Part shown: piece after piece, positions 11,689-21,802 of the stretch
Position numbering within the stretch: the first letter of the stretch is position 1
Layout: every line of letters starts with the position of its first letter
NCBI RefSeq assembly: GCF_000003815.2
Contig: NC_049988.1
Location: forward strand, 12,677,969 to 12,741,968
Length of the DNA stretch: 64,000 nucleotides
Direction: 5' to 3'
DNA from: Branchiostoma floridae
Lineage: Eukaryota; Chordata; Leptocardii; Amphioxiformes; Branchiostomatidae
The notes under the pieces: model-generated
The model's input: the letters and a program-made list of their open reading frames with translations, nothing else
What the model was told of the DNA's origin: nothing
Database searches by the model: none
Position numbers and translations under genes: made by a program

Positions 11689-13687
11689 CTGCAGCAAATA
11701 CAGAAAAATCTATATGAACTTTTTACTATTAAAACTCATTTTGATAATCATACCAATCATTGATAATTACTGTGTAAAATATCAAACCCTGAACAGTAAT
11801 TTCTGCTCAAAATAAATTGACAAATGTTTTACAAATTACATATCTTAAATCCGATACGCTAAAATCCACATTCGAAACACGCGGTCATTCAGATGATGGT
11901 AAATCATTTGCTACTAAAAATGTTTTATTGTCGGTTCCCCGACCGACCCTAACAATAACTGAAGACCTTAGTCTTTTTTTATTGTCGACCGCTTTGTGCT
12001 GGTGAAGGATATACAATTTTAGGCCTGGCATTTGAGTGACAAAAATGTTATAGAAACGTTTTCAAACATGTTCGCCTCATTTCTGTCAAAATATAAAATT
12101 ATGATTGAATATCATATATCTGTATAATCAGAATATGATGTTAAAAAAACCTGCTATGGTGCATTTCAATTTTACTGTGTTTAACAGTTTTGCTTAGATC
12201 ACTTCGACCGAAAAAAAATAGAATCTCTACACTCCGACTCTAATATATTTAGAACCACAGTCTAGACCACAGTGTTTTTTCCTAGGCATAATATTTAGGA
12301 AATATCAATTTTAACAATAGTAGATAAAATATTTAAGTCCTCATCTTACCTTGTTTGTCATCCTCTTCGAATTCCTGTTCATCGCCAGACCCATCTTCGT
12401 CCTTGCTCTTTCCTTTCCTGTTTCCTTTTCCCGGTTGATTCTTCTTTTTCCCCCTTTCTACCTTCCCCTCGCCTTTAAATGCGGAGAAAGGTGTTGCCTT
12501 CTTTTCTTTTTCTTCCCCCTCTTCACTGCCAGACCCCTCTGCTTCCTTTTCGAATTCTACTCCTTCTTTATTCTTTTTCTCCTTTCCTGGTCCTCCCCTC
12601 TTGTTTCCCTTTCTTGTCTTCATACCAACTCTCCATGCCTTGAAAGATGTTGACTTCTTTTCTTTGTCTTCGTCATCGCCAGATCCGCCATCTTCCTCCT
12701 TCTTTCTTTCTTCAATCGTTTGTTCCTTTTTCGGTCCTCCATCATTTTTTCCCTTTCCTTTCTTCATGCCATCTTTCCGAGCCTTCAAAAATGGCTTCTT
12801 ATTTCCTTTCTCTTTCTTGTCTTTGTCGCCTGACCCTTCGGCATCGTCTTCCTTTGCCCAACCCTCTTCATCTTCTTCTTCTTCCTTTTTTTCTTCTACT
12901 TCCCCGGATCCTTCCACCTCTTTGGAGTCTTCGGTTTCCTCACTCGAGTCGTCTTTTCTCTCAGCCATGTACTACGGGGCAAAAGAATACAGTAATCTGT
13001 GACATGTCTTTTTTCTTTTGCATAAACAAAACAATCCGCCTGATTGACAAATCTGCATAAAACACTACTTATTTGTACTCTGCAATACATTATTCTTGAT
13101 TTTATTATTTTGGGGGGCCTATGTTGTACATTTGACGTTTCTCTTGTTAGCAATAGTGTTTCTCAACACGCAATACCACAAAGTAGTTATTGCTACAAGC
13201 AAGCAAACTTTTTTCGAGATAGTATTACACACACAAAAAAAGTTCAGTTTATCGACATCTTATTTGCTTCTTTTTACGAACAGGTAGCGAACTGATATTA
13301 CGTTTCCCGTAGTTTTCAGCACATTCCTTAGGCTATCAGTGTACCCGAGTAAGGCTAAGGTCACATTTCCACAAAGGGGCCCGGCCGGGTAGCTTTCGGG
13401 AACGATAAGTATGATAAAAAAATACAACAAAAGCACAAAACGGACCGAAAATAATTCAGCAGTATGCATTTTGCGTATCTATTGGCATAAACTTAAATTT
13501 TTAGTTTACCCAAACAGCCCGGCCGGCCCCGGGTAAAAAATGTGACCTAGGCCTAAGTCTTAAGCCTTACATTTCGAATAATGCTTTCCAAGGAACGAAG
13601 CTCCTCGGCCGGGTCGGTTAGCTTGTCCCCCACTGGTCCCCCGACGCACAGGACCAAGACCGACACCAGTACAGCTATCCTCAACAT
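11609..13687 (-). CDS. Secreted acidic/basic repeat protein, candidate proteoglycan core
   Basis: Joined exons 13687-13571, 12971-12350 and 11688-11609 give 819 nt (272 residues) with GT/AG and matching phases (0, then 1). Residues 1-17 (MLRIAVLVSVLVLCVGG) are a clear signal peptide. Residues about 60-235 hold Ser-Gly sites at Ser61, 86, 136, 186 and 234 in EGSGEVEE, AEGSGDKD, GGSGDDEDKE, AEGSGSEEGEE and DGSGDEQEFEEDD, i.e. Ser-Gly next to acidic clusters as in glycosaminoglycan attachment sites. The last four are about 50 residues apart, and between them lie three basic repeats of the type K-x(3)-F-x-A-x(3)-G-x-K followed by GP or QP. The C-terminus (KQKLKEMTRMIEEAYELL) is a predicted amphipathic helix. 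There are no cysteines after the signal peptide. The join and secretion are well supported. The proteoglycan role is inference; a mineral-binding or other intrinsically disordered secreted protein is the main alternative. I do not recognise an ortholog. Confidence 0.78.
12350..12971 (-). CDS. Candidate proteoglycan, exon 2 (Ser-Gly / Lys repeats)
   Basis: Acceptor TTTTGCCCCGTAG ends at 12972; the exon starts TAC ATG in phase 0 and ends KQ plus one base, donor CAAG|GTAAGA at 12350/12349. The ATG at 12968 is internal in this model. Antisense frames through this low-complexity exon are shadows. Confidence 0.8.
13571..13687 (-). CDS. Candidate proteoglycan, exon 1 (signal peptide)
   Basis: ATG 13687-13685; 39 codons; ends ESIIRN with donor AAT|GTAAGG at 13571/13570, phase 0. 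The ATG lies about 65 nt downstream of a TATA box. Confidence 0.8.
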
Positions 13688-13750
13688 TGCGATCTCTCTA
13701 CTCGTAGACTCCAACACTGAACAGTGACCAGAGTATCATTCTACAGGGAA

Positions 13751-13756
13751 TTTATA
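13751..13756 (-). promoter_or_regulatory. TATA box of the candidate proteoglycan gene
   Basis: TATAAA in the context GAGTATAAATTCCC on the minus strand. A start site about 30 nt downstream (near 13725) would leave a 5' leader of about 40 nt before the ATG. Confidence 0.7.
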
Positions 13757-14064
13757 CTCTCCTTCCTTTGAAAGGCGCATTCTTGATATGCACGGGGTTT
13801 ACGTCTTTTCAATTTGGGACACACCCAGACTTTTTACGTCAACACTGGCGTTTACATAGCATAGATAGCGGTTCTAGTGTGATGGGATGTTACGGACGCG
13901 TTCATGCGAATGACTGATACTGATCTGGTGTTTGAGTTCTAGGCGCGGTCTGACATTTGTCGTAGGACGTCGTGCGATTCTGATGACGTATTTTTTCAAG
14001 CAGCTAGCAAACTATGGTAGAACAGATCTCCGACAGAGATCCAAGGCAGCCTTTTTGTCGTAAC
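13757..14064. other. Gene-free spacer
   Basis: Upstream flank of the candidate proteoglycan gene; no gene, repeat or clear further promoter element recognised. Confidence 0.4.
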
Positions 14065-14220
14065 AGTGGTATCTCACTGCACTTGGGACACCGGTGCGGC
14101 ACAGCGGGGTTCGTTCACGGCGGCACTGTTGTGTTATTTTCGCCAATTTTCTTTTTATAATGTAGATATTGCGTAAAAGTATGACTTAAAAAAACAACAA
14201 AATACACAAAACCATTCATT
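14065..14220. mobile_element. TTAA-type short MITE, partial copy
   Basis: Carries the left-end pattern 'tctcactgcacttggg(a)caccggtgcggcac' and internal 'gtgttattttcgcc' of the family at 14231-14468, but no right end. Confidence 0.65.
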
Positions 14221-14230
14221 CCGTAAGAGT

Positions 14231-14468
14231 TGGATCTCACTGCATTCACTTGGGGCACCGGTGCGGAACTGCGGGATTCGTTCACTGCGGCACTATTGTG
14301 TTATTTTCGCCGATTTTTTTTTATATTTTAGATACTGCGTAAAAGTATGGCTAAACAACAAAATACTCAAAACCTAAGAACATTCATTCTTAATCTCTGA
14401 AATTCGTTGAGTAATCTTTCGAACCCCGCAGTACCGCACCAGTGCCCCAAGTGCAGTGAGAGTCCACC
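14231..14468. mobile_element. TTAA-type short MITE (about 238 bp)
   Basis: Ends are inverted copies: 'tctcactgca(..)cttggggcaccggtgcgg' on the left and 'cgcaccagtgccccaagtgc' plus 'agtgagagtccacc' on the right, followed by TTAA (14469-14472). Related copies at 25279, 38333, 41273 and 48025. No coding capacity. Confidence 0.8.
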
Positions 14469-14550
14469 TTAACAAGACAACCAAATATTGTACGAAATTT
14501 TAAAGGAACTTCCACAGTCGTCCGATCGTAATACCGGGCTCTTTGTTAGT

Positions 14551-15477
14551 AGTAGTAGTAGTAAAATCATTCTTTATTCGGAAAATAAAGGAAAGTGACA
14601 TTGATCCCAGGTCATGCCGGTCTTTGCAGATCAAACATGCAGGGAGACATGGACAAATTGACATACGACATTACAATAATGATATCAAACACTTTAGTTC
14701 AGTATCGTCTTAAAATCATTCGTCTTAAAATCATTCTATTGCACAGTATTCCCAGTGTGGCTCATGTCGAGCTCTCCATATCGCATAGGAGGACAATAAT
14801 GACATTCGACTAATGTCTCTGAAGAGCTTCTTTGGTACTTTTGCCTTAACAGTCTTGAACAGCGTTCTGAGTCTATTCTTGTTATCTGGGGTGATAAGCC
14901 CCCTTGACCCAACCTCAACACAAGTAAGAGTAACTGAAATGCCTGTTTTGCTCAAGTCTGACACAAGGGAAGTATATTTGTTAACCTTACGCTCATGACT
15001 GGCTTTAATGTTCTGTTCAAAAGGTACAGTTAGTTCTTGTATATGGATGGTGTTTTCTCTAGGCAGGAATATGACTAAGTCCGGCTTCTGTGCTGTAGGT
15101 ATGGTTTGAACAGGAATAGTACCGCCGTCAGTTGTATACCCTTGCAAGTCTGCGTAGACACGGACGTCTATCTGCGAGTGATCAATGTTCTCCTGAAGGG
15201 TATCCACTATGAGTTTAAGTATGGAATTGTGCCGGAACGTATATCGTCCTTGCTGAAGGGAGACGCCACAGTTATTAAGAACATGATGTAGAGTTTCCCT
15301 GTTACCGCACAGTTTGCATTTGTCATTGGTACGCTTGCCCCAAGTGGCTAGATTACAGAATGTCGGCAGAGCGTCTATCGATGCACGTACCGCGAAGCTG
15401 AGAATACCCTTTGGGAGGTCATACATCACTGACTTCCAGGTGAGATCACATTTCTCTTCTTCGATAAGCTGTAGCAT
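14551..15477 (-). pseudogene. RLE-type non-LTR retrotransposon (R2/NeSL/Hero-like), 3' fragment
   Basis: An open frame of 248 codons (15477-14734) holds the C-terminal part downstream of the reverse transcriptase: a CCHC zinc knuckle C-x2-C-x7-H-x4-C (CKLCGNRETLHHVLNNC) and a restriction-like endonuclease motif K-P-D-x14-E with ELTVPFE following, then a KVNKY-type helix. The frame opens just after a stop near 15525, so the element is 5'-truncated and its RT core is missing. A short 3' UTR ends in a tandem trinucleotide tail (GTA on the plus strand, 14551-14566), a common 3' end for such elements. Clade assignment within the RLE group is uncertain. Confidence 0.85.
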
Positions 15478-15520
15478 GTGTCCTTGTTGTTGTAGGTTCT
15501 TTTGATGTTTGTTACAACTC

Positions 15521-15795
15521 TTATGTCAACATTTTTCAGCTTCAATGGAAATAGCAATATATTTGCGTATACTATGTTTGTACGTGCTGTTTTGTATGTG
15601 TCTATTGTTCAATCAACGGTAGCTAAAGTTTCATTGTTAAACCAATGGGAAAATATAAAAGCTGTATCTTTTATTTCACATTGACGTAGTCATTCCATTC
15701 AAGTGCACTTTGATGGTAAATGAATCACGTGCAACACCCAAGGTAGACAGTAGAATATTCCAAAGAAAAAAAGTAGCACTATTGTTATAGGGTAG
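15521..15795. other. Spacer
   Basis: No feature recognised between the LINE fragment and the inverted-duplication arm. Confidence 0.4.
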
Positions 15796-16215
15796 TCACA
15801 CTCGTAATAATTGGACGGAAACAAGGGATGCAATCGCCAAGAGCTGCGAGATCGTTGTCGTCGTCATACTTAGATAGTCTGGATGCCAGACACCTGAAGG
15901 CGATATTTAACCCTTCAACAGGGACCGAAACACTTGTCTTGATCCTAGAGTTGGCACCTCCTTAGCCAGAGTTTTCTCAGGGTCTACCACAGGGGGCTGG
16001 GGAAAATTTTCCTTAGGGCCTTGTTGGCCCTGGAGCCGAGAAGCTGGCCTGTGCAGGCCCTGGAAACAGCCTGGCATCCAGATATGCTTAGATAACACTT
16101 AACTGGAGGATAACCCAGTTGTCAGCAGGTTGATTTCCACCCTTTGGACCCGTGACCTAATTGAGAAATGTTAAATTTAGCGCTCTTATCATTGTTGACT
16201 CCTTCGAATTCAGCA
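15796..16215 (-). pseudogene. Truncated inverted copy of the carboxylesterase 5' region
   Basis: On the minus strand this matches 16783-17175 in order: 'ccctgttgaagggtt', 'ggtgtctggcatccagacta', 'tctaagtatg', then an ATG (15867-15865) opening MTTTTISQLLAIASLVSV beside MATATISQLLVFAALLSV of the real gene. After the signal peptide it runs into QLLRV and a TGA (15798-15796), and the esterase sequence is absent. It is therefore a partial duplication of leader plus signal-peptide codons, pointing away from the intact gene. Confidence 0.82.
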
Positions 16216-16293
16216 CGTTTCGCGGCACATTGTTAGTTTTGACCTGAACCAATCAGGACGATTCGGTACCAGGTCGAGGACGACTCGGGCTTT

Positions 16294-16328
16294 GGTTATG
16301 GTTATGGTTATGGTTATTGTTATGGTTC
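16294..16328. repeat. (GGTTAT)n short hexanucleotide repeat
   Basis: About five to six imperfect units in the spacer of the inverted duplication. Not the TTAGGG telomere unit. Confidence 0.85.
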
Positions 16329-16782
16329 AAGTTAGAATTGCGGTTACTTTGTAGTGAGCCCTTGTCCTGCTGGCTTTTTTGGTCAATTTTACCACCATGA
16401 GCTGACTAAAAATTCGACCTTTTACTTCCCCTTTCTGTGAGCGTTACTGCGGATTACCGCATTTAGGTGAGAAATACTAACCTAAAAGAAATACGGGACC
16501 CACATACAGAGATAATGTATGTGTAGCCCATATGATATAACATATGATATCTATTGCCGCCAAAACGTCTAGAAACAGTCCTGCTGCTAGGCATGGTGAC
16601 GCAACGTCCCGATTCGTAGCCTGGTAATAACCATACCATCGAGGCGCTCGAAATGCTCTACGGCACTGTAGAGGTAGCCGGCCCGTGCAGTAAATTTAAG
16701 CGAAGGCCGGGGGAGATCTCAGGGAGAATGGTACCGAGGCTAACCGATTGGTACCCAGGCTACGGGCCGAACTGACCATTAT

Positions 16783-17175
16783 AACGAATCAACAATGATA
16801 AGAGCGGTAAATTTAACATTTCGTAATTAGGTCATGAGTCCAAAGGGTAACCTGCTGACATCTGGGTCATCCTTTAGTTAAACGTTATCTAAATATAGTC
16901 TGGAAGCCAGACTGTTTCCAGGGCCTACATAAGCTAGCCAGACGGCTCCAGGGCTTACATAGCCCCAAGGAAATTTCCCCACATGCCCCTGTGTTAGACT
17001 CTAAAAAAACTCTGGTTAAGGTGCTTACTCCGGAATTAAGACAAATGTTTTGCTCCCTGTTGAAGGGTTTAATGTCGCCTTGCGCGGTGTCTGGCATCCA
17101 GACTATCTAAGTATGGCGACGGCAACGATCTCTCAGCTCTTGGTCTTTGCAGCTCTTCTTTCCGTCGAGCACGCC
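16783..17175. repeat. Right arm of the carboxylesterase inverted duplication
   Basis: Inverted match to 15796-16215, covering the gene's upstream region, leader and first 20 or so codons. The spacer 16216-16782 is not symmetric and holds no gene that I can see. Confidence 0.82.
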
Positions 17176-17322
17176 GGTGCCCTACCTCCGAAACCGGACG
17201 GTCCGATCGTCCACACTCGGTATGGAGACGTGCAGGGAATGTACGCGGAGGAAGGGGCCATCTTTCTCGGGCTCCCGTTCGGGGTTCCTCCGGTTGGTGA
17301 GCTACGCTGGAAACCTCCTCAG
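17113..17322 (+). CDS. Carboxylesterase exon 1
   Basis: Signal peptide and N-terminal strand region; donor CAG|GTAGTA at 17322/17323, phase 0. Confidence 0.93.
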
Positions 17323-20251
17323 GTAGTAGGGCTGTGTACATAGACTCTGGACTTAGACCATACCCGTTAGGGGTGGGTACTGGTACATCAAATTCAACTA
17401 CAGGTATGGTCCAGGTCCGGAGGATCAGGTCCTGGTCTGGACCTAAACCTGGACCTAGTTGCTTGTGAAAACTTGTGAATTGGAAATACTCAAAACAATG
17501 GTATATTTTATAACAAAGGAATCTTAACGGAGAATACGACTGGCGTTTTAAACTGTTATTTTCATGTACAAGACAAATACCTCTGCCATCATAGACCGAT
17601 TATCTCTCCTTTACTTCGCCCTGGTTATTTCTTGGGGTCGTAAGCCCGAAAATACGTAAACGTCTGCCTGTAAAATTTTTCTTTTTCTAGCGGTTCAAAG
17701 TCCGGTTTACTGATTTCTGGCAGGTTCTCGTTTTTTTGTCGGACCGGTCCAAGAAGAAAAACGGTTCTGTATCGGTACACCGTACCTGTAAACTGTTTAG
17801 GTACGAGTCCGGACCTAAACACCTGTACTGTACCTGTACCTAAATTACTGGTGAACTCCACCGAAGATATATAAGCAAATTCCGTCGCAAAGATAACATC
17901 TTTTGATAACATACCAGTTAAAGATTGACAATACTTAAAATACGATTGTTTTGGGACTCAAATATGTAATGTTTTATACAAAGGTGACAATTTATCAATT
18001 AAAATACAGGTAGGTACATCGTTAATTAACCATAACTGTTACGCTACAGGTACAGGTGTGGACATGTACCTGTATCCATGTACAGTACCTGTACCTAAAA
18101 ACTGCCCTACCCAGTTAAAGATTGAAAATACTTACAAATGTGCTTGTTTTGAGACTCAAATATGTGATGTTTCATACAAAGATGACAATTTATCACTTAA
18201 AAATGCAGGTAGGTACATCGTTAATTAACCATTATAATAGTTGTCTGTTCAGGTACAGGTCTTGACCAGTACCTATATCCATGAACAGTCCATGTACCTA
18301 AAATCTGCTCGCCCAGTTAAAGATTGAAAATACTTACAAATGTACTTGTTTTGAGACTCAAATATGTGATGTTTTATACAAAGATGACAATTTATCGCTT
18401 AAAAATGCAGCTAGGTACATCGTTAACTAACCATAACTGTTCAGGTACAGGTCTTGACCAGTACCTGTATCCATGTACAGTACATGTATCTAAAATCTGC
18501 CCTGTCCAGTTAAAGATTGAAAATACTTACAAATGTACTTGTTTTGAGACTCAAATATGTGATGTTTTATACAAAGATGACAATTTATCACTTAAAAGTA
18601 CGGGTAGGTACATCGTTAACTAACCATAACTGTTTAGGTACAGGTACAGGTACCTTGTGGCGAAAAGACTTGCCTTGTTGCGAATTGACATATTGTTGCG
18701 AAACAACCTGTAACGCCTATCTCCATGTTCAGTACTTGTACCTAAATTTTGCACTATTCTCAGGCGTACAACCTGTCCTGGGCGCCAGACGTTCGCGACG
18801 GCACTGTACCGGGCCCGGCGTGCCGACAAGACGGGTGTGGAGTGAACGACACCGACTATCAATACACCTGCAACCGCGACAAGAACAGGACGCAGAGCGA
18901 AGACTGCCTGTACCTTAACGTGTACGTGCCCAGATCCCTTTTACTGAACACTACTGTCAGTCTACCTGTTATGTGTTGGATACATGGCGGACAGTATGTT
19001 GGCGGGACGGGTGCTGCTTTAGTATATGACGGACGGTTTTGGGCCAACAAGACCAACACTGTCGTCGTGACCACAAACTACAGGCTCGGAGCGTTTGGCT
19101 ACCTGGTGACCGGAGAGGGAGAAGACGACGCAAGGGGCAACTATGGGACTCTAGATCAGATTGAGGCACTCAAGTGGGTCCAGCAGAACATCGCTGACTT
19201 TGGCGGTGACAAGGACAAAGTGACCGTTATCGGACAAAGCGCCGGGTCAGATTCGATTGCAGTTCTCCTGACATCCGCTAGGGCGGCAGACCTGTTCCAC
19301 CAGGGCATCATGCTGAGTGTGCCGTTCTCCATCACTCACAAGACTCAGTTTGAGGCGATTCGTCTCGGGAACGATATAAGCAAGCTCGTGAACTGTTCTG
19401 ACGGGGATATGAAGTGCCTTCGCTCCGCGCCTGCTGACGATATTCTTCACGCTCAAGATGAAGCGGGTAGATACATAGCCGACCCCTTTAGGCTGCTAGA
19501 AATATTTCTTCAGTGGGGCCCTACAGTAGATGGCGACGTTTTGCCCAGGCAAACTGTAGATAGTTTTGCAAGGGGACAGTTTCAGAAGAAACCGTTCATC
19601 ATTGGCAATGTGGGGGAAGAAGCTGTTCTGTACGTTTATTCAGCTTTTGGCAAGCCAATGTCAAAACTTGAGTTGGATGCTGTTGCTTTGGCATTTTTCC
19701 GTGGAAAAGGCCCGACAGTGCTTCGTGAGTATAACCCGCCTCAAACATCAGACTACCGTCCGTTTTTGTCTCAAGCCGCGACAGACTGGGTTTTCGTATG
19801 TTCAACCCGAAATGTCATCCGAAATGCAGTCGCAAGTGGCGAACAGGACGCCTGGCTTTACGTTTTTGACCATGTCTGGTCCTTCGCGAACTTTTGGAAC
19901 GACTCTAGTTTCTGTAATGGCCACGTCTGTCACGGCGAAGACATTCCGTTTGTATTTCAAACAAACCATTTGGTGAATATTAGCTTTACCCCTGACGAAC
20001 AGGTTTTGGCCGACACCATGGCATACCACTACGGTAACTTTGCACACACGGGGGACCCGAACAAGTCTAGTCCGCACGTCTGTATCCCAAACAATGTCCT
20101 CAAGTCCCCACTTAACTGGCCCAAGTACAACGAAGCTAACCACTATCCCAACATAAATTTCACCACTCCACATAACGTTATAGTTCACGCTTATAACAAG
20201 GAAAAGTGTGATTTCTGGGATAAGGAAAATATCTACTCAGGAACAAATTAA
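17113..20251 (+). CDS. Secreted type-B carboxylesterase / cholinesterase-like hydrolase, complete two-exon gene
   Basis: Exons 17113-17322 and 18764-20251 join in phase 0 to give 565 residues, the usual family length. The start MATATISQLLVFAALLSVEH is a signal peptide. Family landmarks in order: YGDVQG, FLGLPFGVPPVGELRWKPPQ (exon 1); the EDCLYLNVYVP signature; oxyanion HGG (HGGQYVGGT, with Gln where Gly or Ser is common); the serine signature FGGDKDKVTVIGQSAG with nucleophile Ser at about residue 229; catalytic Glu in GNVGEE (about 355); catalytic His in CHGEDIPFVF (about 460). The triad is intact, so it should hydrolyse carboxylic esters in the secretory path or outside the cell. No membrane anchor, GPI signal or ER-retention tail is seen at the end (ENIYSGTN). 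An in-frame ATG upstream at 17050 is less likely because it would precede the signal peptide. The exact substrate cannot be told. Confidence 0.95.
17369..17842 (+). repeat. GGTACC dispersed repeat, copy A (carboxylesterase intron)
   Basis: Starts 'aggggtgggtac', then 'ggtccaggtccgg', 'cctaaacctggacct', 'acttgtgaa', 'atactcaaa', 'caatgg', and ends 'ggaccggtccaa' with 'cggtac'. Same block order as copies B (34758), C (41706, reversed) and D (42325, reversed). Confidence 0.75.
17914..18640 (+). repeat. Tandem array, unit about 195-199 bp, nearly four copies (carboxylesterase intron)
   Basis: 'cagttaaagattg' begins units at about 17914, 18113, 18312 and 18507. Each holds 'tgttttgagactcaaatatg', 'gatgacaatttatca', 'aggtacatcgttaa' and a GTACCTG/CAGGTAC-rich block. 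Short open frames here are repeat artefacts. The GTAC block resembles the GGTACC dispersed repeat. Confidence 0.9.
18764..20251 (+). CDS. Carboxylesterase exon 2
   Basis: Acceptor CACTATTCTCAG ends at 18763; starts AYNLSWAPDVRDGTVPGPAC and carries the whole catalytic triad to TAA at 20249-20251. Confidence 0.95.
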   Translation, partial: AYNLSWAPDVRDGTVPGPACRQDGCGVNDTDYQYTCNRDKNRTQSEDCLYLNVYVPRSLLLNTTVSLPVMCWIHGGQYVGGTGAALVYDGRFWANKTNTVVVTTNYRLGAFGYLVTGEGEDDARGNYGTLDQIEALKWVQQNIADFGGDKDKVTVIGQSAGSDSIAVLLTSARAADLFHQGIMLSVPFSITHKTQFEAIRLGNDISKLVNCSDGDMKCLRSAPADDILHAQDEAGRYIADPFRLLEIFLQWGPTVDGDVLPRQTVDSFARGQFQKKPFIIGNVGEEAVLYVYSAFGKPMSKLELDAVALAFFRGKGPTVLREYNPPQTSDYRPFLSQAATDWVFVCSTRNVIRNAVASGEQDAWLYVFDHVWSFANFWNDSSFCNGHVCHGEDIPFVFQTNHLVNISFTPDEQVLADTMAYHYGNFAHTGDPNKSSPHVCIPNNVLKSPLNWPKYNEANHYPNINFTTPHNVIVHAYNKEKCDFWDKENIYSGTN

Positions 20252-21230
20252 AACAAAAGTCCATAGAAAACCAACCTCTGTGAAGTAATTATAGTGTTTT
20301 CGTGTGGGCGAAGCTGTTTGATGGTTTGAATAAGGGCCACGGTAGGCTTAGGTCACAGAAAATAAGGGTCGGATGACGATATTTTCACGCAAGAAAACCG
20401 TTTTAACTTTTGTGAAATTGGACAGGCATGGATTGTACTACACACCCTTCAAAATAGGGTTATCGATCTATAATTCTACAAAGCTTGAAAATACCGCTGC
20501 AGTGCCCAAACTTAACTGCAACATCAGGACTTCAATAACTACCGACATGCTGAACAATGAGACAAATCCATTCAATGGATCTTGAGTTTAAGCTGCCAAT
20601 GCATAAAAAAAAAAAAAAAACAATACCCCTATCAATGTTCACAGTCTTACTTTACGGAGTAAACAGCAAATTAGCAAGAATATTTTCAAAGTTACCTTTG
20701 TAAGCCAGATAATTGCACAACGGATTGACGTACACTTCTGTTAACCGCATGGAATCCGAAAATACCAAACCTGTGCGGTTCAGCTAGCTAACTTCGCATT
20801 TTGAACCACCCGGATAATTGCACGAAATTCACTGGCAAATAGGCAGTGCAATTAAGCGGCTTCTTTAGTTAGAACTCTTGATTAAAACAGCAAAAAACAA
20901 GAAATTTCGTAAGGTCTTCCCTAACTACACATACATGTATGACGTAATAAATTTGTGCTTGATAAAAATAACAGTGTAGAATGTTAGTCTAATTGACTGT
21001 ATACAGTTGAGGCACATTTCACGTAATAAAGTTTGTAACTTGCAGATAAAATATTCAATCAATCTATCAAAAATGGTTTCTGTCAGTTCTGATGTTCTCA
21101 ACTGTGTCATGTTTTACATAAAAACTGCTAGTGACTACACTTTAAAACTCTCGGAAAGTATTGCTGTTTCAGTGGATAATTCGTTTAATATGAATACATA
21201 CATACATAGTATTACATAATTCATCTGGTT
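20252..21230. other. Downstream flank of the carboxylesterase, gene-free
   Basis: AT-rich, with an A-run at about 20607-20621. No canonical AATAAA close to the stop; no other gene recognised. Confidence 0.45.
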
Positions 21231-21593
21231 TTACACCGGTGAGGCACAGTCCAAAGCACAAGTTTTCCAGAATGATCTGTCCTTCATGGCACACACTAAA
21301 CTTGACCCTGACAGTCCAATGTCTCTTTCTGTCATTGTCTTTAAGGTAATGTACGGTCGGCCAACTCTGCGCCTTCCTTCTGGCAGCCAGTCCATTAGTC
21401 TCCCTGCAGGCTCGTTCCCACGAACCACGTGCCCACCCAGGGCGAGTCGGCGCTGCCTCACCACAGATGAAATGGCTGGGAGTGGGCCGTATAGTTGCTT
21501 GTTGGTTAAACAGTCTCTCCATGAAACATTATACACCTTTCTCAACATCTTCGTATAAGTACCATCCAATTTTTTGCTCTGGGCTGCTGTCAT
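21231..21593 (-). pseudogene. Non-LTR retrotransposon (RTE/CR1-like), C-terminal remnant
   Basis: 120 codons with the LINE tail pattern: AQSKKLDGTYTKMLRKVYNV, SWRDCLTNKQLYG, then RQRRLALGGHVVR and GRRRVGRPYITL. This matches the region after the reverse transcriptase of many animal LINEs. 5'-truncated. Confidence 0.85.
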
Positions 21594-21802
21594 AGTCCAT
21601 GACTCACAACTATACAGTAGAATATGAATAAAAACATAACTGATTTATAGTTCGAAATCAGTGTCATTGTTTTTCGTTGAGAAGTCTTAGCAGTGATGGT
21701 ACTGGACTTTTGCGGAATCTTGCAGTAGGGATGGTAGTTAAAGTCAGTGTTTGTGAGTTCCGCAGGTTACGGCAATGCGTCTGTCCACTGGTTTGCGGTA
21801 AC

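Noticed and set aside
12351-13060. Plus-strand frames rich in Ser, Phe and Pro
   Set aside because: Antisense shadows of the low-complexity exon of the candidate proteoglycan.
16294-16328. Interstitial telomere repeat
   Set aside because: Unit is GGTTAT, not TTAGGG, and only five to six imperfect copies exist.
17069-17341. Minus-strand frame over esterase exon 1
   Set aside because: Antisense shadow of a GC-rich coding exon.
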